A stretch of 64,000 nucleotides of DNA from Owenia fusiformis (GCA_903813345.2 CAIIXF020000006.1:38221348-38285347), one strand, 5' to 3'; positions 11,263 through 23,917 are shown, counted from the first letter of the stretch. Notes: generated by a model from the letters alone, not told the origin. Program-made: numbers and translations.

Positions 11263-14200
11263 ATGTGTTTAATAAAATGTAGCATTCTCTTTATTTCGCT
11301 AATCAGTTTTGTGGACTTTGGTGATTCCTCAAAATGTGAGCGATGCAAAAGAGAAGTTGTACAAGAAGGAAATTCTACAGAGAGAACATTATCGCTTCTA
11401 GCAGATGGAGATCCTCCAGTGTTATTTGCCAGACCAAGAGTCTTGCACAAAACCTGGAAATTATTTGGAGTCAAAACAAGATCAGAAATCGTTAAGAAAG
11501 GTGAGTGTATGAGATTTGTGTAAGTATTGGTGTTGGTACCGGATGATACTAGCATGAATGGTGCAACTATATTAAAGTCCCCATGTAAAGTTGAATGAAA
11601 TATGTCATTAATTGATTATTTGTCATTACTTTGAAAGTTGAGATTTTTTTTAAAATAGATAATGAAAATATTTGTTAGCCTTGATGAAATATCCAAAATT
11701 CGATATATTTTGACACAGGGTCCATGATCTTTGGACACGTCTCTTCACTAATTCTTCAACCTTTAAGTTGTGACATGTCTTACCTATGAAATAATCATAA
11801 TTATAAGCATTATATTAGCTTTTGGATTACAATAAATAAATTGGCTTCTTATTTTTATTCAGACATTAAACCCCACAAGACTTTTCACAACTGGTGGTTG
11901 TCTGTTTGATTTTTTAAATCTATTTATTTCTTAACATATGTACAACGTTAACATGTATGCATATGCAATTATAGAATTACAATTACAATACAGAGTTAAA
12001 AACTATTTACATTTAAGTAGAATTGTTCACCACTCACCACAAATGCACCACTCTCTTAACAATTAGATTTTCATAATATCCCCTTTCCTGTTGGTTTTAC
12101 ACCTAGACGTTCCAAATGTTACATGCATTTCCCATTCAAATAGGTCTAATTTTTTACAATTAACAAAAAATGGGACACATTGTCATTTTCACCACAGAAT
12201 TTACATTTGTCGCTATCCATTACGTTATATCTTATATCAATATTTCTGAAGTAAAGTTTGTCATTTACACGTTCATCTTTACAATTATATCATCTAAAGA
12301 TGTGTTCTGATTTTAGAGCATTTCTTAATGCCTGATACTGTAAAAATGCTTGGCCATGTCTACCTACTATGTTAGCAATATCATCTTATGGTTACCGTAT
12401 TAATTCTTTGTTATTCTAATAACATCCTTAATGTAGATCAGTTTTTTCTCAATCCAATTAGAAAAATACAGAGTTTTATTAGCTCTTATAATATTGTCAT
12501 TATTCCATACCATATACTCATCTTTATAATTACAATATTTCATCCATATTTTCAAGATATCAGCATAAAATTCAGAACAGTTTTCATGTCCACTCATTTT
12601 TCCAGCTGAAATGCTACTTCCAAAAACAGAGAGGTTTACTCCCAACGTATAATATATATTAAAGAGAATAGATTTCCAATGCCATTTGGAGTTATCCTTA
12701 AGTTTTTTGACCCACTGTAATGTATATGCAATTTGCATGTATTTAACATTGATCATGTGTAGACCACCTTCAGAATAGTCTTGTACAATACCATCTCTTT
12801 TAACTTTCTCAGGCAGTCTTTAAGTCACATTCTTTAAATTTTACCTTGGCCTAGATACATTTGAAAACCATTGCATTTATTCTGTTTAAAATATTCGCTG
12901 GTAAAATAAAGCCTTGCATTTGATAGGAAAATTATGATATAATCAATGACTTTGCAAGATCAATTCTTCCAAAATAGTAAGTATTTGGTTTTCCCAAGAC
13001 TTCATAATACTTTGACATTTTAAACTTATATTAAATATTTACACTGTTGTTTACCACTTTTACATTTTAGCTGATCGTGATTCCTAATACTTTAATAGAG
13101 TTTTCAGGTTTGATTTTCAACTTGACTTTACCAAGAGTATCTTTCCTATTTTCCCATAAACTAAGCCAAATGGCTTCAGTTTATTTATCTAAGCTAGATA
13201 TATTGGAAAATATTTTCAAGACATCAATGGAAATATAAGAATGATTGTGAATCTTTTACAAACATTGTAGTATCATCTGCAAATTGTACAATTTAAAAAT
13301 TTCTTCATCTGGTAGAGTTATACCTCTTATATCATTTTGCTGCCTTATTTTGCAGGATGACAGTTCACAAGTAATAATAAATGTAACTGGAGATAATGGG
13401 CACCCCTGACGAATGCCCCTTTATAAATTAATATTGCCAACCGTTATGATAAATGTGATCGTGACCATTTCTATTGAGCACATCTACCCATTTTATAAAT
13501 GATCGTCCGAAACCATTTTTTTCAATTGAGAATAGCATAAATTTATTAGATATTGAATCAAATGCTTTAGGGTAGTCAATTGCCATCATTATACCTTGAA
13601 GTTTATTATTATCTAGATAAATTATAACATCATCAATTGTTCTTAAGATATTTGATGTACTTCGCTTTTTTATTAAAACAAGATTGGTCATCATGAATAA
13701 TTGAGGTGATAATTTGTTTTATTCTATTAGCTAATACCTTTGCAACAATCTTATAATCCACATTTCTGAGAGTTCGGGGTCTCCAGTTTTTCAACTCATC
13801 CATTGGCAGATCATTCTTTGGTATCAATATCATTAATCCCCTTTTGAAAGCGTGACAATGCTCCTTTAATAAAACACTTATTTAATGAGTTCACAGTCAA
13901 GTTACCTAATCTTTTATGAAAAATACTTAATAAAAAGCACTTGAGTCGTTTCTCATGTTCCAGGTCACTTGTTACCTCACCATTATCAAGCTTTAAATGT
14001 GTAATAAGTTTCTGTTTCGCTTTAACATTTTCTAGTTGTAAAAAATACTTAGTGCTTTTTTCTCCTTCTTCACACTTTTGACATTATCATAGCACCTCTT
14101 GCCTCATTACTTACAATGTCATCATATATTTTTGCACTCATTAACCTTCATTTTTAACTCATTACTGTCTGGAGTTTTACATAATTGTTAACAAGCTTTT

Positions 14201-14944
14201 TCAAGAGAATACAAGAGAAGCCTTCGTGCCAACATATTTGCCATTTACCGAGTTTCCCAGATTCTCTGTCTTAGATTATTAGCCGAATACTCCCTTGTGC
14301 AGCCGTTGTCCATATTCAAGTCGAGATACTGTATTTCAGGAAGAGAATTTGTAGAATATCTCAAAGAGTTTGGCATTGATGTGAGCAGTTTGACAGATGA
14401 GCAGCTGTGCCAAGGTCAACCTGTAGATTTAGGAGATTATAAAGTCTTTGCATTTATCTTAAAAGCTAAGCTAAGGACAGTGACGGAGACAATGCCACAT
14501 CGACGTGTGAAATATTATAAGAACACATATCTTGTAGAAATGGGATTCGTAGCAGTTGCCAAAAGACCAATAACCTTGATAGGTAAGAGCATCAAAATAT
14601 AGTATGTAAAATTATGATATTTGTGTGATATTCATAAGAATTATATTGTCTTGCAGTGACTCTAATAAATCCCATTGGTTATTTTAGGAAAATGGAATGG
14701 AACAATTCCAATAGGGGGAGGTTTTTTTACCACTAATTACCTCTTACCTAACAATGAATGTGACTTCATTGAAGAGCCGGATATCATAGAAGGACGTGCA
14801 TTGTGGCCATTTTACATTGAGAACGGGTTTGGCTACTTTGGGATGGATGTATATTCCAACAAATATGGGCATGGTACGCTGAAGGGTGTAGAAATTCAAT
14901 CGCAAACTTTCGTAGCAGCAATAACAATACGTTTTACTGGTTAA
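11263..14944 (+). CDS. Three-exon gene for a predicted secreted protein of unknown family
   Basis: The exons are 11263-11500, 14340-14582 and 14688-14944. Donors are AAAG/GTGAGTG and ATAG/GTAAGAG; acceptors are TGTATTTCAG and TTATTTTAG. Both introns are phase 1, and the joined frame of 245 codons is open to TAA at 14942. The first ATG gives a typical signal peptide (MCLIKCSILFISLISFVDFG) with a likely cut near residue 22, followed by a CxxC pair (KCERCKRE). The second exon has REFVEYLKEFGIDVSSLTDE, which looks helical, then DYKVFAFILKAKLRTV. The third exon is glycine- and aromatic-rich (IPIGGGFFTTNYLLP, ENGFGYFGMDVYSNKYGHG) and suggests beta structure. No domain is recognised and I assign no function. 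Intron 1 is swollen by a LINE remnant on the other strand. The start is the only ATG giving a signal sequence in frame. Confidence 0.75.
11890..14220 (-). mobile_element. Degraded LINE of the Tx1/L1 type inside intron 1
   Basis: Read on the minus strand, the order is correct for the 3' part of a non-LTR retrotransposon. A linker (NTKYFLQLENVKAKQKL-like) lies near 14050. Reverse transcriptase blocks follow at 13833-13428, with LKNWRPRTLRNVDYKIVAKV, then LANRIKQI and the catalytic-domain AIDYPKAFDSI. A C-terminal segment covers 12756-12400 and a Cys-His knuckle (DKCKFCGENDNVSHFLL) sits near 12200. Several frame breaks and stops separate these pieces, and the YxDD block is not clearly legible. 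The wording NVDYKIVAKVLANRIK is typical of the L1/Tx1 group. The endonuclease is missing, so it is 5'-truncated and long dead. It is antisense to the host gene. Confidence 0.8.
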
Positions 14945-15055
14945 ATGGTAACAATACACAGGTTTACATAATGAGAGAAAATAGCCGATAGCAAATATAA
15001 ACTAAAACTTGAATGCATGCACTGATTTTACTCGAGTCAACTCTAGCCAATTACT

Positions 15056-15404
15056 CAGATGCGAGAAGGTAGTTACCAGTTTCGCCACCAGGTGGCTGAT
15101 TCGGGGGAAATAACATGGCAGGGTATTACAAAATTCCCTTAAACTTGAATATGCATCAGTTTTAGTGGTTCACTTATGGTACCCTTATGTATGTAATAGT
15201 TATACAAATTAAAATAATATTATCTGCCCAACACAAGAAAAGATATTTCACTTATTGTAGTTTTACAACATGGGGTCTATGGGGAATCCCCCGACCTAGA
15301 AGTCACATTTTCAAAGAAAATTAAAATCAAAGTTGATTAACTCATTTCAATTTCAATTTTTTAATGACGTAAATCAAGATTATTTCTATTTATTTCGCAT
15401 CTAG
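15056..15404. mobile_element. MITE family M2, copy 2
   Basis: Ends CAGATGCGAG and TCGCATCTAG match those of the copy at 9020-9408, and the interior is about 80% alike in the same orientation. It lies 110 bp downstream of the secreted gene's stop codon, so it may be within its 3' UTR. Confidence 0.75.
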
Positions 15405-16150
15405 GATATTACAGAGACAGCTTTGAAGAACTCTATTCTATACGTTATACATGTTCCTGGAATTATTGCATCACTCACTCTGTGTTCACTGTATGTGTTT
15501 CAAGTGATAAAACCATTACTTCTCGAGTTAGTACAATATTACAGAATTGCAAGAGTTTACCAATTACTTGGCTAATAAATCTTGTCTTAACTCTGAACAG
15601 TTTTAAATCATATCTAGGTGTTCAACTATATCAGAATCAATCTGTCCATAGCATGCGTTATTGCTTTAAATACTAAAAACACTGACACTTAATTGAACTA
15701 TTGAAAAACATCACATATAAAAAGTGGTGATTGCGCCAGAAAAAACAGCAACTCCGTGGAGTAGCAAATCACACATAACAAAATTTATTTTATCAAATCA
15801 CTATAATACAGATGGCGAGGAAGAAGCATTGTTTTTTGCATTTTGGCAAATAAAAGCCAAGTGTATGACATACATGTATGCATGGGATGATATCTAAGAA
15901 TATAGAAAGAATGTATTCAAATATTCATACATATCCCCATAACAGCATAAGCTTAACAAGGGATGCCTTTCATCACATTTCAAGCAAAAATCAAGATGCT
16001 TTTAGATTCAAATAAAACCAATATTAATGTTTTCTATCAACTGACAATATCTGCACACAACTGACGACATGATTGATGTAAAATCATAAACACATTAAAT
16101 CAACTGGATCATTTACTATACATAATTTACAATTTATAGGCATACACACT
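15405..16150. other. Non-coding stretch
   Basis: No supported gene; the short ORF at 15482-15676 has no splice or domain support. It holds the GGAGTAGCAAATC block shared with 10.1 kb. Confidence 0.35.
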
Positions 16151-16395
16151 CCAGCAAGCATTTCTCAATGTTGAGTTAACATTAAATCAACATTGATTCA
16201 ACTTGATTTTCGCAAGCATTGCTTCAGCCATAAATTGCCAGATTGTTTGATTCAGTGTTAAATCAATGTTGTTTCAACCTTGATTTTCTCAAGCATTGCT
16301 TTAGCAATAATTGCCAGATGGTTTAATTCAGTGTTAAATCAATGTTGTTTCAACCTTGATTTTCCCAAGCATTGCTTCAGCCATAAATGCCATAA
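16150..16395. repeat. Tandem repeat, ~85-90 bp unit, three copies
   Basis: CAAGCATTGCTTCAGCCATAA, ATTGCCAGAT and TTAAATCAATGTTGTTTCAAC recur three times, the first copy more diverged. Confidence 0.75.
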
Positions 16396-17685
16396 TCAGA
16401 TCACCTGTTATATATCATTCCTGGGAAAAAGCAATATAAAATTACAGGTCTACCACCATGGGCGGATCCGAGAACTAACAGGGGAGGGGCAACTTTCATC
16501 TTTCAAAAATACTTTTGACCTCTAAAACCTCAAAATCGGCCCAAATTTAGAAATTTAAGGACCATTTCCTTGATAATGAGACCTGAAATTAAAAACCACA
16601 CGCCACACACAGCAATTTGTCTCGCTTTAATTATTAAGGCATCCGAAAATAGTCCAACCCCTATGATGTCAAAAATAATTTGAGAAAAAGATGTGTTGCC
16701 ATTGTGAAGCAAGAACAATCTGTCCCTTAGCTACCAGTTGATGTGTATGGGAGCTATCAAAAGTTAGTTTTGCATATCACTTCTTATATACACGTTGCCA
16801 TGAGTTAATTATAAGTTACCGTAACAATTATCTGAACAGAATTTTTCAAACACATACTTGTCTTATATTTTTAATGTATTTTAGACGATGATTTTTTATA
16901 TGTTTCATCAACTATGTAATTTTACTAACTTTAAAAATATATCAACCTCGTACATTGCAAGCCGCTTTATTAAAAATTACGCGTTTTTTCTTTTGGGGTT
17001 GACATTGTCTATCTTTGGAGTGTAAAGTTTTTTTGTGACCGGTTTAAGGTATCGGGGTAGTTATCAGAAATTAACAACAAACAGGGAAATGAAAAAGAAA
17101 TGTGGATTTCAGAAGTTTTCGAACTAAGATAACAGAGTTCTGATTTAAAGTTCAATCAGTTTTACTACTCCAATATATTATTTACATGACCGGGATCACA
17201 ATGGTCATTGTCAAAATGACACTTACCATGCTGAAATAGCTTTTCAGCCCTCTGAAATTGTGACTGAAAAAAGTTAAAAGTTAGCATTTCCGAAAGGTCA
17301 CTGAACAGAATATTTTGAATTTTTAGAAAATGTGCCCAATTTATTGTTTTAAAATTGAAAATTGTCTTAAACAAAAATTGTGGTCATAAAAAGGAGAAAA
17401 GCTTTTCAAATCATTTTTTTCATTTTTTTCTCTATTTCTAAAAATGAATTCAAAGTTTCCTATCACAGCTGAAAAATTACAGACTACAACACTTTTATAT
17501 ATGGTTTTAAGACACTCCAAGACAAATCGAATCGTATATATCAGGGGCCTTCCCTGGATTTTTCCAAGAGTGATACATTTGTACATCTAAAAACCTAAAA
17601 ATGTATCCATCCTCATAGCTATCTTGCACTTGAAGCCTACTTCTCCGAGTCTGATACCAGAAAGGAGGGTGCTATCCCCCCCAAT
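16396..17685. other. Non-coding stretch with element-end signatures
   Basis: GGGCGGATCCGAG with GGGGAGGGGC at about 16460-16490 and CAGGGGCCTTCCCTGGATTT at about 17543 look like ends of unidentified dispersed DNA elements. No coding exon is supported. Confidence 0.35.
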
Positions 17686-18390
17686 ATACACTCCCCTCCA
17701 TAAGTTTGGCAACCTTAGGTCCCCCATTGAACAACGTGTTAAAGCCTCTTTACGTTTGATTTTTCATTTACTATTTAACCTGCGATGAAATAACTTATAA
17801 TATTGATGGAAACGTAATTTGACTTTATTTCCAATACCTCCGAATTTTCCCAATTTTTTTCTCAGTTACAATAGGTCGAAAATTGATGATAAACTTGATG
17901 CATTTTTGAGTCGTCATTTCCATGTAACCCAATAGACTACAATGGGAAATGGTGGGTTCGGGGCAAATCAGAAATCAGGATATCTATTCAGTAAAAGATT
18001 CAGCAAAAATAGTTTTATACAGAAAATTGAATTGTCTAACTTTTTGTACACTAAGTGTATAGTTTACTTGATGAATACTAAAGTTACAGAGCTTCAAAGT
18101 CATTTTGAAAATCATTTTTTGAACCTGGATGAAACGTATCAATTTTTTGTTAAATAAAATTCAATTGCCTACCTAACTTGTACTTTTTGCAAGGACTCGG
18201 ATGGATTGATATTCTGTCAAATGACTTACTGCAAACCTACCATTTCCCATTGGTTACCATGGGAATGTCGATTTTCAAAAATGTATCAAATCCTCCAAAT
18301 TTTTGCCCCTTTTGGACCACATGGCAATACCTGTTCATGCTTAAATATTCTAAAAAGTCAAACATTTTGAAACCAATGTAACTGAGGATA
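17686..18390 (+). mobile_element. Element family M3, incomplete copy
   Basis: It opens with TACACTCCCCTCCATAAGTT then TGGCAACCTTAGGTCCCCC, matching the left end of the complete copy at 24082-24640. CAATAGGTCGAAAA is shared internally. The opposite terminus is not found. An inner inverted pair is present: CAATGGGAAATGGT near 17940 against ACCATTTCCCATTGGTTAC near 18240. Confidence 0.55.
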
Positions 18391-18970
18391 ATACTAAATT
18401 AAAAACATAATTTAACAGTGAAAACGTTTTGATGGGGCCTGTAGGTATATTGCAATTTAATTTTAAAGTGTAGCATATTGAGTTGACAGATTGATATGTG
18501 TCTGTCATTGAAATATGACAACAAAACTTTAGAATCAGATCACTAATTTTGCGTTTAATTTCAATTATTCTATGTGTTAAATCATCTGTATAAAAATGTG
18601 TGCAGCCATAGTATATTTAGCTATGTTAATTGTTAATATGGTGAAGAAGAAACTTTCGGTATGTTTAAATTGAAAAAAACAATATCCTCTTTTTAGAAAA
18701 TATTTTTAAAAATTGCGGGTCATAAATCAAGTGAGGTCATATATCATAATTTGATTGAGAGTTGGATTGGTATTTAACTATCATGTTGACTTGAAAGAAA
18801 ACATATTGTTATAATAAAAACATGAGTTTGTGGCCAGAAAGTGCTCATGGTGAAAGATTTGACTGTCTAAAATCACTTGCCATACTACACATGCACTTTT
18901 ACCTCGCATATTTTGTATGTTTGTTATGTCCTGTGACTCCTGACTTGATTATTATTCACTCTGCATTTTA
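18391..18970. other. Non-coding stretch
   Basis: AT-rich, no gene or repeat I can support. Confidence 0.35.
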
Positions 18971-18976
18971 TATTAT

Positions 18977-19705
18977 AGAGGTGTTTTCATATTATAGAGG
19001 TGTTCACGTTATAGAGGTGTTCACAATATAGAGGTGTTCACAATATAGAGGTGTTCATATTATAGGGGGGTTCATATTATAGAGGTGTTTACACTATATA
19101 GGTGTTCAAATTATAGAGGTGTTCACGTTAGAGAGATGTTCTTATTATAGGGGGTTCACACTATAGAGGTGTTCAAATTATAGAGGTGTTCACACTATAG
19201 AGGTGTTCAAATTATAGAGGTGTTCATATTATAGAGGTGTTCACACTATAGAGGTGTTCACGTTATAGAGATGTTCATATTATAGAGGTGTTCACGTTAT
19301 AGAGGTGTTCAAACTATAGAGGTGTTCACGTTATAGAGATGTTTATATTATAGGGGATTCACATTTAAGAGGTGTTCACATTATAGATGTGTTCATACCA
19401 TGGATGCGTTCAAATTATAGAGACGTTCACATTATAGAGGTGTTCATATTATAGGGGGTTCACGTTATAGAGGTGTTCATACCATGGATGCGTTCAAATT
19501 ATAGAGACGTTCACATTATAGAGGTGTTCATGTTATAGAGATGTTCACAATATAGAGGTGTTCACGTTATAGAGATGTTCATATTATAGAGGTGTTCATG
19601 TTATAGAGATGTTCACAATATAGAGGTGTTCGTAGAGGTGTTTTCACAATATGAAGGTGTTCATGTTATAGAGATGTTCATATTATAGAGGTGTTCTAAT
19701 ATAAA
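18977..19705. repeat. Minisatellite, ~17 bp unit, about 40 copies
   Basis: Variants of ATTATAGAGGTGTTCAC run almost without break, with larger repeating blocks such as the one starting TTCATACCATGGATGCG at about 19390 and again 19480. Such arrays change copy number readily. Confidence 0.95.
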
Positions 19706-19870
19706 GGTTTTACTGTACGTACATTGTTACTTACTCGAACAGTTGCTTGTTATTATAAAAAATATAGATTAATTGTTATTGATTCTTCTGATAGAATTTC
19801 CTCTGAAGTTTTAATGAATAGAATTAAAAAACTATCAATGAACTCAGGTGATTGCATTTAAAGCAATTAG

Positions 19871-20257
<387 letters not shown>

Positions 20258-20258
<1 letters not shown>

Positions 20259-20801
20259 ATACAAACTAAACCGAACTCACCTTTCCCCACAACACGTTTT
20301 TCAACATGTTTGGTGAAATTAACCAGGAATCGATTGAGAGTCCTCTGAAATGAAAGATTTCTTAAATTTTCAGTATTATTTAATTCAATACTTTTTAAAC
20401 ATCTAATGATTATAAATAAGCCAGTGTCACTGTGAATATGACCATTTGATAAAGGATTGTGGCCATTTTGAATTAAAAATACCATCTTCAGCAGAATTCA
20501 TATGCCCATAAAGCACTTGCATCATACAAATAAAAAGAAATCCAATCACATTCAGTCACCCATTTGAGTTATCATCGGAGCGGATGGTCTAACAAACAGT
20601 CGACTTCTCCAAATCTATATACATAACTTCGTTCAGCGGGATAATAAATTTGAATTTGATTTTTTTTCCGAAAAATCAATTATTGATTCTGCGTACATAT
20701 GGCACAATGCATTTCTATTGACTATTAAAATCAAGTCAGTCACTCTAAATTAAAACTGACACCAGAATTTACAAATTTGTATTCACCTATTTGACCTTAC
20801 T
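20258..20801. promoter_or_regulatory. Upstream region of the sulfotransferase gene
   Basis: Unique sequence of about 540 bp lies between the microsatellite and the start codon. It should hold the promoter and 5' UTR, but I see no unambiguous TATA or initiator element. CTTACTATGAAAATG is the immediate start context. Confidence 0.3.
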
Positions 20802-21878
20802 ATGAAAATGAACCTGGTTACTAAATATGAATCATTATGCATCAGACGACAAAGACGTCCGAAAATACGAACGATCGTACTTTTATGCTGCTGTGCGTAT
20901 TTTGTGATATGGCTGGTACAAGAAATGAATAGCAATGACAAACTTGTTGAAGACTCAAAGCGGACAAAGGATCCGCTAGTTAATGGAGTTACACTTGAAG
21001 ATGAGCCAGATCGAGATTATACGGAGAACTTTACTGAAATTCTTGCGACTGATCACAAAATTGAAAATGGCGATAGTAAAATAAATGATGGGATGCTTGA
21101 AGCTATAGATCAATCCAAAAACGAACATAAAGCTAAACATTTTATCATTTTGAGTATGCCGAGGAGTGGAGTTTCTGTTTTTAAGGAGCTGATGAATCGT
21201 CACCCAGATCTATGGTGCTTTGATGCCCTCCTCCTAGAAAAGCGTAAGCCGGAAAGACTCGCAATAACTGGAGGTGTTCCCCCAAATGAAGCCCTTTATA
21301 AGTACATAGCAGAGAGTATGAAAAAGAAACAGCTTCATGTTAAATTAGTGGGCTTCAAAGTGACAAACGTACAACTTAGTAAAAACAATCTCACGATGAA
21401 AGGTTTAATTGATTACTTTGGCCAACCAAATGTAATAATAGTTTACAGGAAGGATCTACTACAGCAGTATTTATCGCTTCAACTAGCGCTCGCTCGAGGG
21501 AAATTCAACAGCCGTGCAAAACCAAACGTCACTAAAGTAGAAGTCAACTGGGACGCGTTTACACGCTACGTTTCCAAAATACGCCAAGGTTATGCTGATA
21601 GTTTATCCACTTTTAAGGAATACCCACACCAAAGGACTTACACTTATGAACAAATCGAGAAAAATATCACTGCTGTTGTATTGAATGCTTTGAGTTTTCT
21701 TAATATGCGAAGATCGGCTCAAAGCTTCGTACCAAAACTTTCTAAGCAAAATCCTAAAGAAATTTCAGATAAAATTGAAAACTTTGATGAAGTTGAAAAA
21801 CTAATAGAAGGGTATGGAAATCAGAGATTTATGGACATAAAACATCTTGGTACAAATGATATAGATAGTGAATTATAA
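20802..21878 (+). CDS. Golgi-type carbohydrate sulfotransferase, single exon
   Basis: A 358-residue type II membrane protein. It has a basic cytosolic tail to residue 23, one membrane anchor at about 24-40 (TIVLLCCCAYFVIWLVQ), an acidic stem, then a lumenal catalytic domain. The 5'-phosphosulfate loop is SMPRSGVSVFKEL at 118-130. The 3'-phosphate-binding strand is VIIVYRKD at 211-218 with Ser225 in place. These two motifs define PAPS-dependent sulfotransferases, which move sulfate from PAPS to a glycan or other acceptor in the Golgi. The usual PRSGT has Val124 for Thr, a mild departure. Several N-glycosylation sequons (NFT, NLT, NVT, NIT) fit lumenal exposure. The reading frame is unbroken and intronless, so it may be a retrocopy or one of the intronless members common in invertebrate sulfotransferase families. 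Met1 and Met3 are both possible starts. Substrate cannot be told from sequence. Confidence 0.9.
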   Translation: MKMNLVTKYESLCIRRQRRPKIRTIVLLCCCAYFVIWLVQEMNSNDKLVEDSKRTKDPLVNGVTLEDEPDRDYTENFTEILATDHKIENGDSKINDGMLEAIDQSKNEHKAKHFIILSMPRSGVSVFKELMNRHPDLWCFDALLLEKRKPERLAITGGVPPNEALYKYIAESMKKKQLHVKLVGFKVTNVQLSKNNLTMKGLIDYFGQPNVIIVYRKDLLQQYLSLQLALARGKFNSRAKPNVTKVEVNWDAFTRYVSKIRQGYADSLSTFKEYPHQRTYTYEQIEKNITAVVLNALSFLNMRRSAQSFVPKLSKQNPKEISDKIENFDEVEKLIEGYGNQRFMDIKHLGTNDIDSEL

Positions 21879-22009
21879 ACTTTTCTTTACGAAGATATAC
21901 ATTAACCGGTCAAGACAAGTAGCTTAGTCAACATTCGATATTCGTATGTTCATCAATATTTACTAAGAATGGTGCCACAATTGAAGTAAACCTCTGGTTA
22001 ATTATTTTC

Positions 22010-22015
22010 AATAAA
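22010..22015 (+). terminator. Polyadenylation signal AATAAA of the sulfotransferase
   Basis: The canonical hexamer lies 132 bp after the sulfotransferase stop codon, on the same strand, at a normal distance for a 3' UTR end. Confidence 0.6.
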
Positions 22016-23478
22016 CCTATCAGCAAACGTGTAAATGATAATTTTGATGTTCTGTTCCATATTGGTGTAGCAATCTTTGGGATATGACCTAAATTTCTGA
22101 TTTTCTACTGTGTCCCTGTATACCCCTACTTCAAAAGATATATGTTATTCGTCATTTTTCATTATGACCAACCATAAATGTATTTTTTCTTGTTTACATA
22201 CAGAATAAACTTTCGGTTTTCAAATATTGCAAGACGGTGCTGCATTTATTTGTTCAGGATATTGAGCAAACAAATGAGTGTCAATTTACACTGTAATATT
22301 CTACATACTTATATTTCAAGGGTAGTTTTGAAGAATAATCAAGAAAATCCATGTTTTCAAATGGATTCATCCTTGTCAAAGAACGTGAATGAGGATATGC
22401 CGTTTGAAAAACTCACATGTTTCAAGTTCTTACAATTCTTGGTTGTGATATTGAATGGCCTATCATTATTTATTCCGATTCAAACATAAAAATTAGTAAA
22501 AGCCGTGTCTGTGGAACGGGCATTAGGGAAGAATACGCATGCTGTCAAGATTCTGAAGTCGGCCGGAAAAAGTTTAGAATTTGTTTGGGCTGTTCTATTT
22601 TACTCCCCGTTTTAGATTTTATACGGTGTATGCAAACATGGGGTGTTGATAAAATAAAAATGAATATCTAGATTGACAATTATCAACTATAATTTAATTG
22701 CCTTCGTGTATTTCAGTGAAATATTGTTTTGTAAATCATGTTTGAACTCTTCAAAAGCAAGAAATGTGAAAAGAGAAATGTTTCAATTTTCAGGTTATTT
22801 GAAAAGTGGCGATAGATTACATGTTAGAAATCTAAATTGTACTATTAAATTTTGATGACTCATTCTATTCACCCGTGGGGTTTTCCCAATCTAATCGGAT
22901 TTCCCTGTTATTAGTTGCTTATTTTACATGTACAAGTTGAAAATCTGCAAGCATTAGAGTAAATTCGAATAGAGCACGGTCATGTTTGAATCATGTTTAA
23001 AAGTCATGAAAACAAGGTTGAACACAAAACATTGACCCAGTTACTGTCTATTCAGCATGGGTTCACTAAGGGAAATATTATTAATGACTTAAATCGTTTA
23101 CAGTTAAGTTGTATTCCGAGAAACTTATCAATTTAGAAATGCAAAATGTTTAATTTTGTTTTTCAATTATAAAAAATGGCACCTGTAGAGAACAACGTTT
23201 TCAGAATTTTTTAAAAAGGAGATATTTACTTATGCAACATTCATTGGCATGTGTCAGGGAATAAATAGGAAGAATATGCATTTGATTCTTTATCTTGTTC
23301 CTAAAGGAGTTTGTTAAGGAGCGGTATTTCTTAACGTACTTTTATCATCCCGAACTCAAACATTTCGAATACATGTACTTATTTCGAGAACGCTTTGTTG
23401 AGAATTGACTCGAGATGTACTCAAAATTAGTGCGTTAAAATGTGTATTATCATCTAAATAACCATCTCACAAATTATT
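22016..23478. other. Intergenic, no gene supported
   Basis: Contains short ORFs (22178-22489, 22417-22671, 22673-22855). The second has a Cys-rich patch around RVCGTG and YACC, but no flanking splice sites or known domain back it. Confidence 0.35.
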
Positions 23479-23550
23479 TTGGAAATCAAAGATGTACGAT
23501 TTTTGAGATTTTTATTTTCGAATGTTGACTTTCTTACTTGGCTTGACTGT

Positions 23551-23722
23551 AAACGCGGAATGGCTAATTTTTGTTTTTCGAAAATATACCCTAAACACGG
23601 AATGGCTAATTTTTGTTTTGCGAAGATATACACTAAACGTGGAATGCCTAATTTTTGTTTTGCGAAAATATACCTAAAACACGGAATTAATGATTTTGTT
23701 TTGCGAAAATATTTTGTTTTGC
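23551..23722 (+). repeat. 42 bp tandem repeat within an open frame
   Basis: CGGAATGGCTAATTTTTGTT then TGCGAAAATATACC recurs four times at 42-43 bp spacing. In the frame of a 92-codon ORF (23479-23757) the repeats read GMANFCFAKIY-like units of 14 residues. No signal peptide, splice site or homolog is apparent, so translation is doubtful. Confidence 0.6.
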
Positions 23723-23822
23723 GTCGTTATTTATTGGAATTGTGCCTATATTTTTAATCCATTTTATTATGGGAATAAAAGCAACATGATAACTTGACAA
23801 AAACAGCTTCATTGTGTGATCC

Positions 23823-23917
23823 TCTGTATTGCTACTGAGAATGTCCCTTTAGTATCAATATCTTCTGTATTGCGACGGAGATGATCAATTGCACGGTCTC
23901 AGTAGCAATACAGACTG
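23823..23917. repeat. Short inverted repeat
   Basis: CTGTATTGCTACTGAGA returns as TCTCAGTAGCAATACAG about 60 bp later; a partial third copy (TCTGTATTGCGACGGAGATG) lies between. Confidence 0.6.

Noticed and set aside
22417-22671. Cys-rich ORF (RVCGTG, YACC, ICLGC)
   Set aside because: No flanking acceptor or donor, no signal peptide and no known Cys pattern; left as non-coding.
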